Shown: positions 15,805-17,137 of the stretch, piece by piece
Numbering within the stretch: the first letter of the stretch is position 1
Layout of the letters: every line of letters begins with the position of its first letter
Origin: an uncultured Clostridia bacterium
Lineage (GTDB): Bacteria; Bacillota; Clostridia; Christensenellales; Aristaeellaceae
Length of the DNA stretch: 17,137 bases
Direction: 5' to 3'
Assembly: GCA_946626395.1 (NCBI GenBank)
Contig: CAMOUF010000148.1
Coordinates: 1 to 17,137 of the forward strand
The notes under the pieces: generated by a model
The model's input: the letters and a program-made list of their open reading frames with translations, nothing else
The model's database searches: none
Told to the model about the DNA's origin: nothing
Translations under genes and position numbers: made by a program

Positions 15805-16950
15805 TTATCGCTGCTCCTGAAACGCTCCGATGTCCCGGCGGATTTCGGCGGTGGCCGTTACCGTCATAGTATCCCCTTCTATCATACTAAAATTAATCCA
15901 TTTGTCAACAGTTTCCTTGCCCGCCAGGGCCTGCTCCAGGGCAAAAACAGCCGCTTTTTTTCCTTCCTCTTTGACCGTGTTTTGGTCGCGCTCCCTCCGC
16001 TCCAGGGCCGCCTCCGCGCAGGTTTCCCGGATCAGGCGCACCGGGGCCCACACGCCGCCGACAGGCAGGATATCCCGGCTTACGTCGCTGGTCAGGTAAG
16101 CGGGAGGCGCCTCCCGGCTCCAGGAAAAAAACGGCGTTTCAATCACCCGGCGGCTGGTTTCCCGGCCCGTGGGCACGGTAACAAATTCCGTCAGCGGCAG
16201 GCGCACCGACCGGCTGATCCACCCCCGGGCGATCACCTCTCCCCGGGCCCGCACCGGGATCAGCGCGCCGTTTTCGCCTCTCTCCTGGCCCCGGATCAGC
16301 ACCTGGCCCGCCTGCACAAAATCCCCTGCCTTCACTTTGGCCGTGCCAGCGAAGGCGGTGATCCGGTAAATCATGCCCGGCTGGGCGGCGACCACGTCTC
16401 CCGGCGCGCCGTCCGGAAGCTCCGGGGCGGGCGTGCCCGGCTCCAGGCGCACCCGCAGCGTCACTCCCGCCCATTCCGCCCGCACCCACTGCACCTTGGG
16501 CAGCCGCCATTCCAGCCTGTCCCGCAAATCGGAAAGGCGCACGGCGGATTTTCTCACGCCGGGTCGGATACCGTTTTCTTCCAGAAAGGAGCGCACCTCT
16601 CCAGCGTAAGGCCCGGCGTTTTCTACCCGCACCGCCCACACATAGCCCAGGGACCAGACCAGCAGCCCGGCGCTCAGCAGCGCCCCGGCCACCCCTCCCC
16701 AGCGCCGGAGAAGGCGCCTTATCGCTCTGAATCCGCCCAACGGTTCGGGGGCAGACACCTGATAGCCCTTTTTCCGGGCCAGGGCGCTGAACGCTTCATA
16801 GGCGGCAGGGGCCAGGGTCACAGTGAGGGATCTGTCCTGCTCCCGCTTCACCTTTTCCAAAGGAATGCCCTGCTTCTGCGCCGCGTTCAGCAGCCTTTCC
16901 CCGTTCAGCCCCGTCACCCTGCACCGGACCAGCCATGTTTTTGATTTCAT
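15805..16950 (-). CDS. yqfD: Sporulation protein YqfD
   Basis: 381 aa, near the 390-400 of the family. A cytoplasmic N-terminal part (about 1-82) is followed by one membrane helix (about 85-107) and a long extracytoplasmic part with beta-rich segments, including a biotinyl-lipoyl-like turn at KVKAGDFVQAGQVLIRG (205-221). YqfD is a sigma-E-regulon sporulation membrane protein in Bacillus, with a role in the forespore-mother cell interface; biochemical function is not known. Identity rests on overall pattern plus position just upstream of phoH. The start has GAGAGGGG about seven bases before ATG. yqfC, usually immediately upstream, is not seen between 16951 and the window end, where a repeat lies instead. 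Confidence 0.85.
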   Translation of the reverse strand: MKSKTWLVRCRVTGLNGERLLNAAQKQGIPLEKVKREQDRSLTVTLAPAAYEAFSALARKKGYQVSAPEPLGGFRAIRRLLRRWGGVAGALLSAGLLVWSLGYVWAVRVENAGPYAGEVRSFLEENGIRPGVRKSAVRLSDLRDRLEWRLPKVQWVRAEWAGVTLRVRLEPGTPAPELPDGAPGDVVAAQPGMIYRITAFAGTAKVKAGDFVQAGQVLIRGQERGENGALIPVRARGEVIARGWISRSVRLPLTEFVTVPTGRETSRRVIETPFFSWSREAPPAYLTSDVSRDILPVGGVWAPVRLIRETCAEAALERRERDQNTVKEEGKKAAVFALEQALAGKETVDKWINFSMIEGDTMTVTATAEIRRDIGAFQEQR

Positions 16951-17021
16951 GCTTTGCCCCTCTCACGTTTTGGAAAGTTGGCGATTTCCGTTTCGTAATG
17001 ATTCAATCATTTAAAAAACAC

Positions 17022-17137
17022 TTTAAATCACCAAGTGAGGAGTGAGGAATGAGGAGTTAGGAGTTGAAAATTGTTATTGCGCGAAGCGCAAACTATTAAC
17101 TCCTCACTCCTAACTCCTCACTCCTAACTGATTTAAA
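17022..17137. repeat. Heptamer-built palindrome (GTKAGGA family) upstream of yqfD
   Basis: Outer ends TTTAAATCA (17022-17030) and TGATTTAAA (17129-17137) are exact inverses, and the palindrome fills the window to its last base. Next inward come tandem 7-mers: left GTGAGGA, GTGAGGA, ATGAGGA, GTTAGGA, GTT (17035-17065), right the inverse (17097-17128). The centre has its own stem TTGCGC-GAA-GCGCAA (17077-17091). It could fold as one long hairpin. Its right boundary may lie outside the window. Confidence 0.75.

Noticed and set aside
16951..17050. Sigma-E type promoter for yqfD
   Set aside because: The AT-rich stretch has no convincing -35/-10 pair at the right spacing, so no promoter is claimed.

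Overview
This window looks like chromosome from an anaerobic, endospore-forming Firmicute of the class Clostridia. The evidence is high-GC coding sequence with strong AGGAGG-type ribosome sites, a T-box leader, the sporulation-associated yqfD-phoH-pgpH-ybeY-cdd-era gene cluster, and a Clostridia-style peptide permease. A gut or rumen lineage is plausible but is inference. Every gene I support lies on the minus strand, so transcription runs from high to low coordinates.

Layout in order of transcription. (1) 16950 to 9568: yqfD, phoH, pgpH (YqfF-type HD phosphohydrolase), a ybeY-cdd fusion, era and radC, probably one operon. phoH/pgpH and pgpH/ybeY-cdd are joined by 4-base ATGA overlaps. PhoH, YbeY and Era are all linked to 16S rRNA maturation; PgpH degrades c-di-AMP. 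dgkA, usually between ybeY and cdd, is missing, and the two flanking genes are one reading frame. (2) 9566 to 9070: a gene-free composite element with terminal inverted repeats, an internal cloverleaf-like fold and a 22-bp perfect hairpin. (3) 9058 to 8453: a YdcF/DUF218 membrane protein. (4) 8273 to 6555: a promoter, a proline-type T-box leader and proS (archaeal/eukaryotic-type prolyl-tRNA synthetase), closed by a terminator. (5) 6408 to 207: a strong promoter, a roughly 213-nt leader carrying a second copy of the terminal-repeat element, then oppB-C-D-F-A, closed by a terminator.

The genes are mostly conventional. The unusual content is between them. Four intergenic gaps hold palindromes or arms built from degenerate 7-bp tandem repeats, with at least three different heptamer families (CTATTGC, GTTCYAA, GTKAGGA). 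Two other gaps hold copies of a MITE-like element sharing TIRs of the type GTATCTGTTCAGYCGCA. One copy seems to form the 5' leader of the opp operon; the other abuts the end of radC and the start of ydcF. No transposase, CRISPR, tRNA or rRNA was seen. All calls come from reading the sequence; no database or folding program was used.
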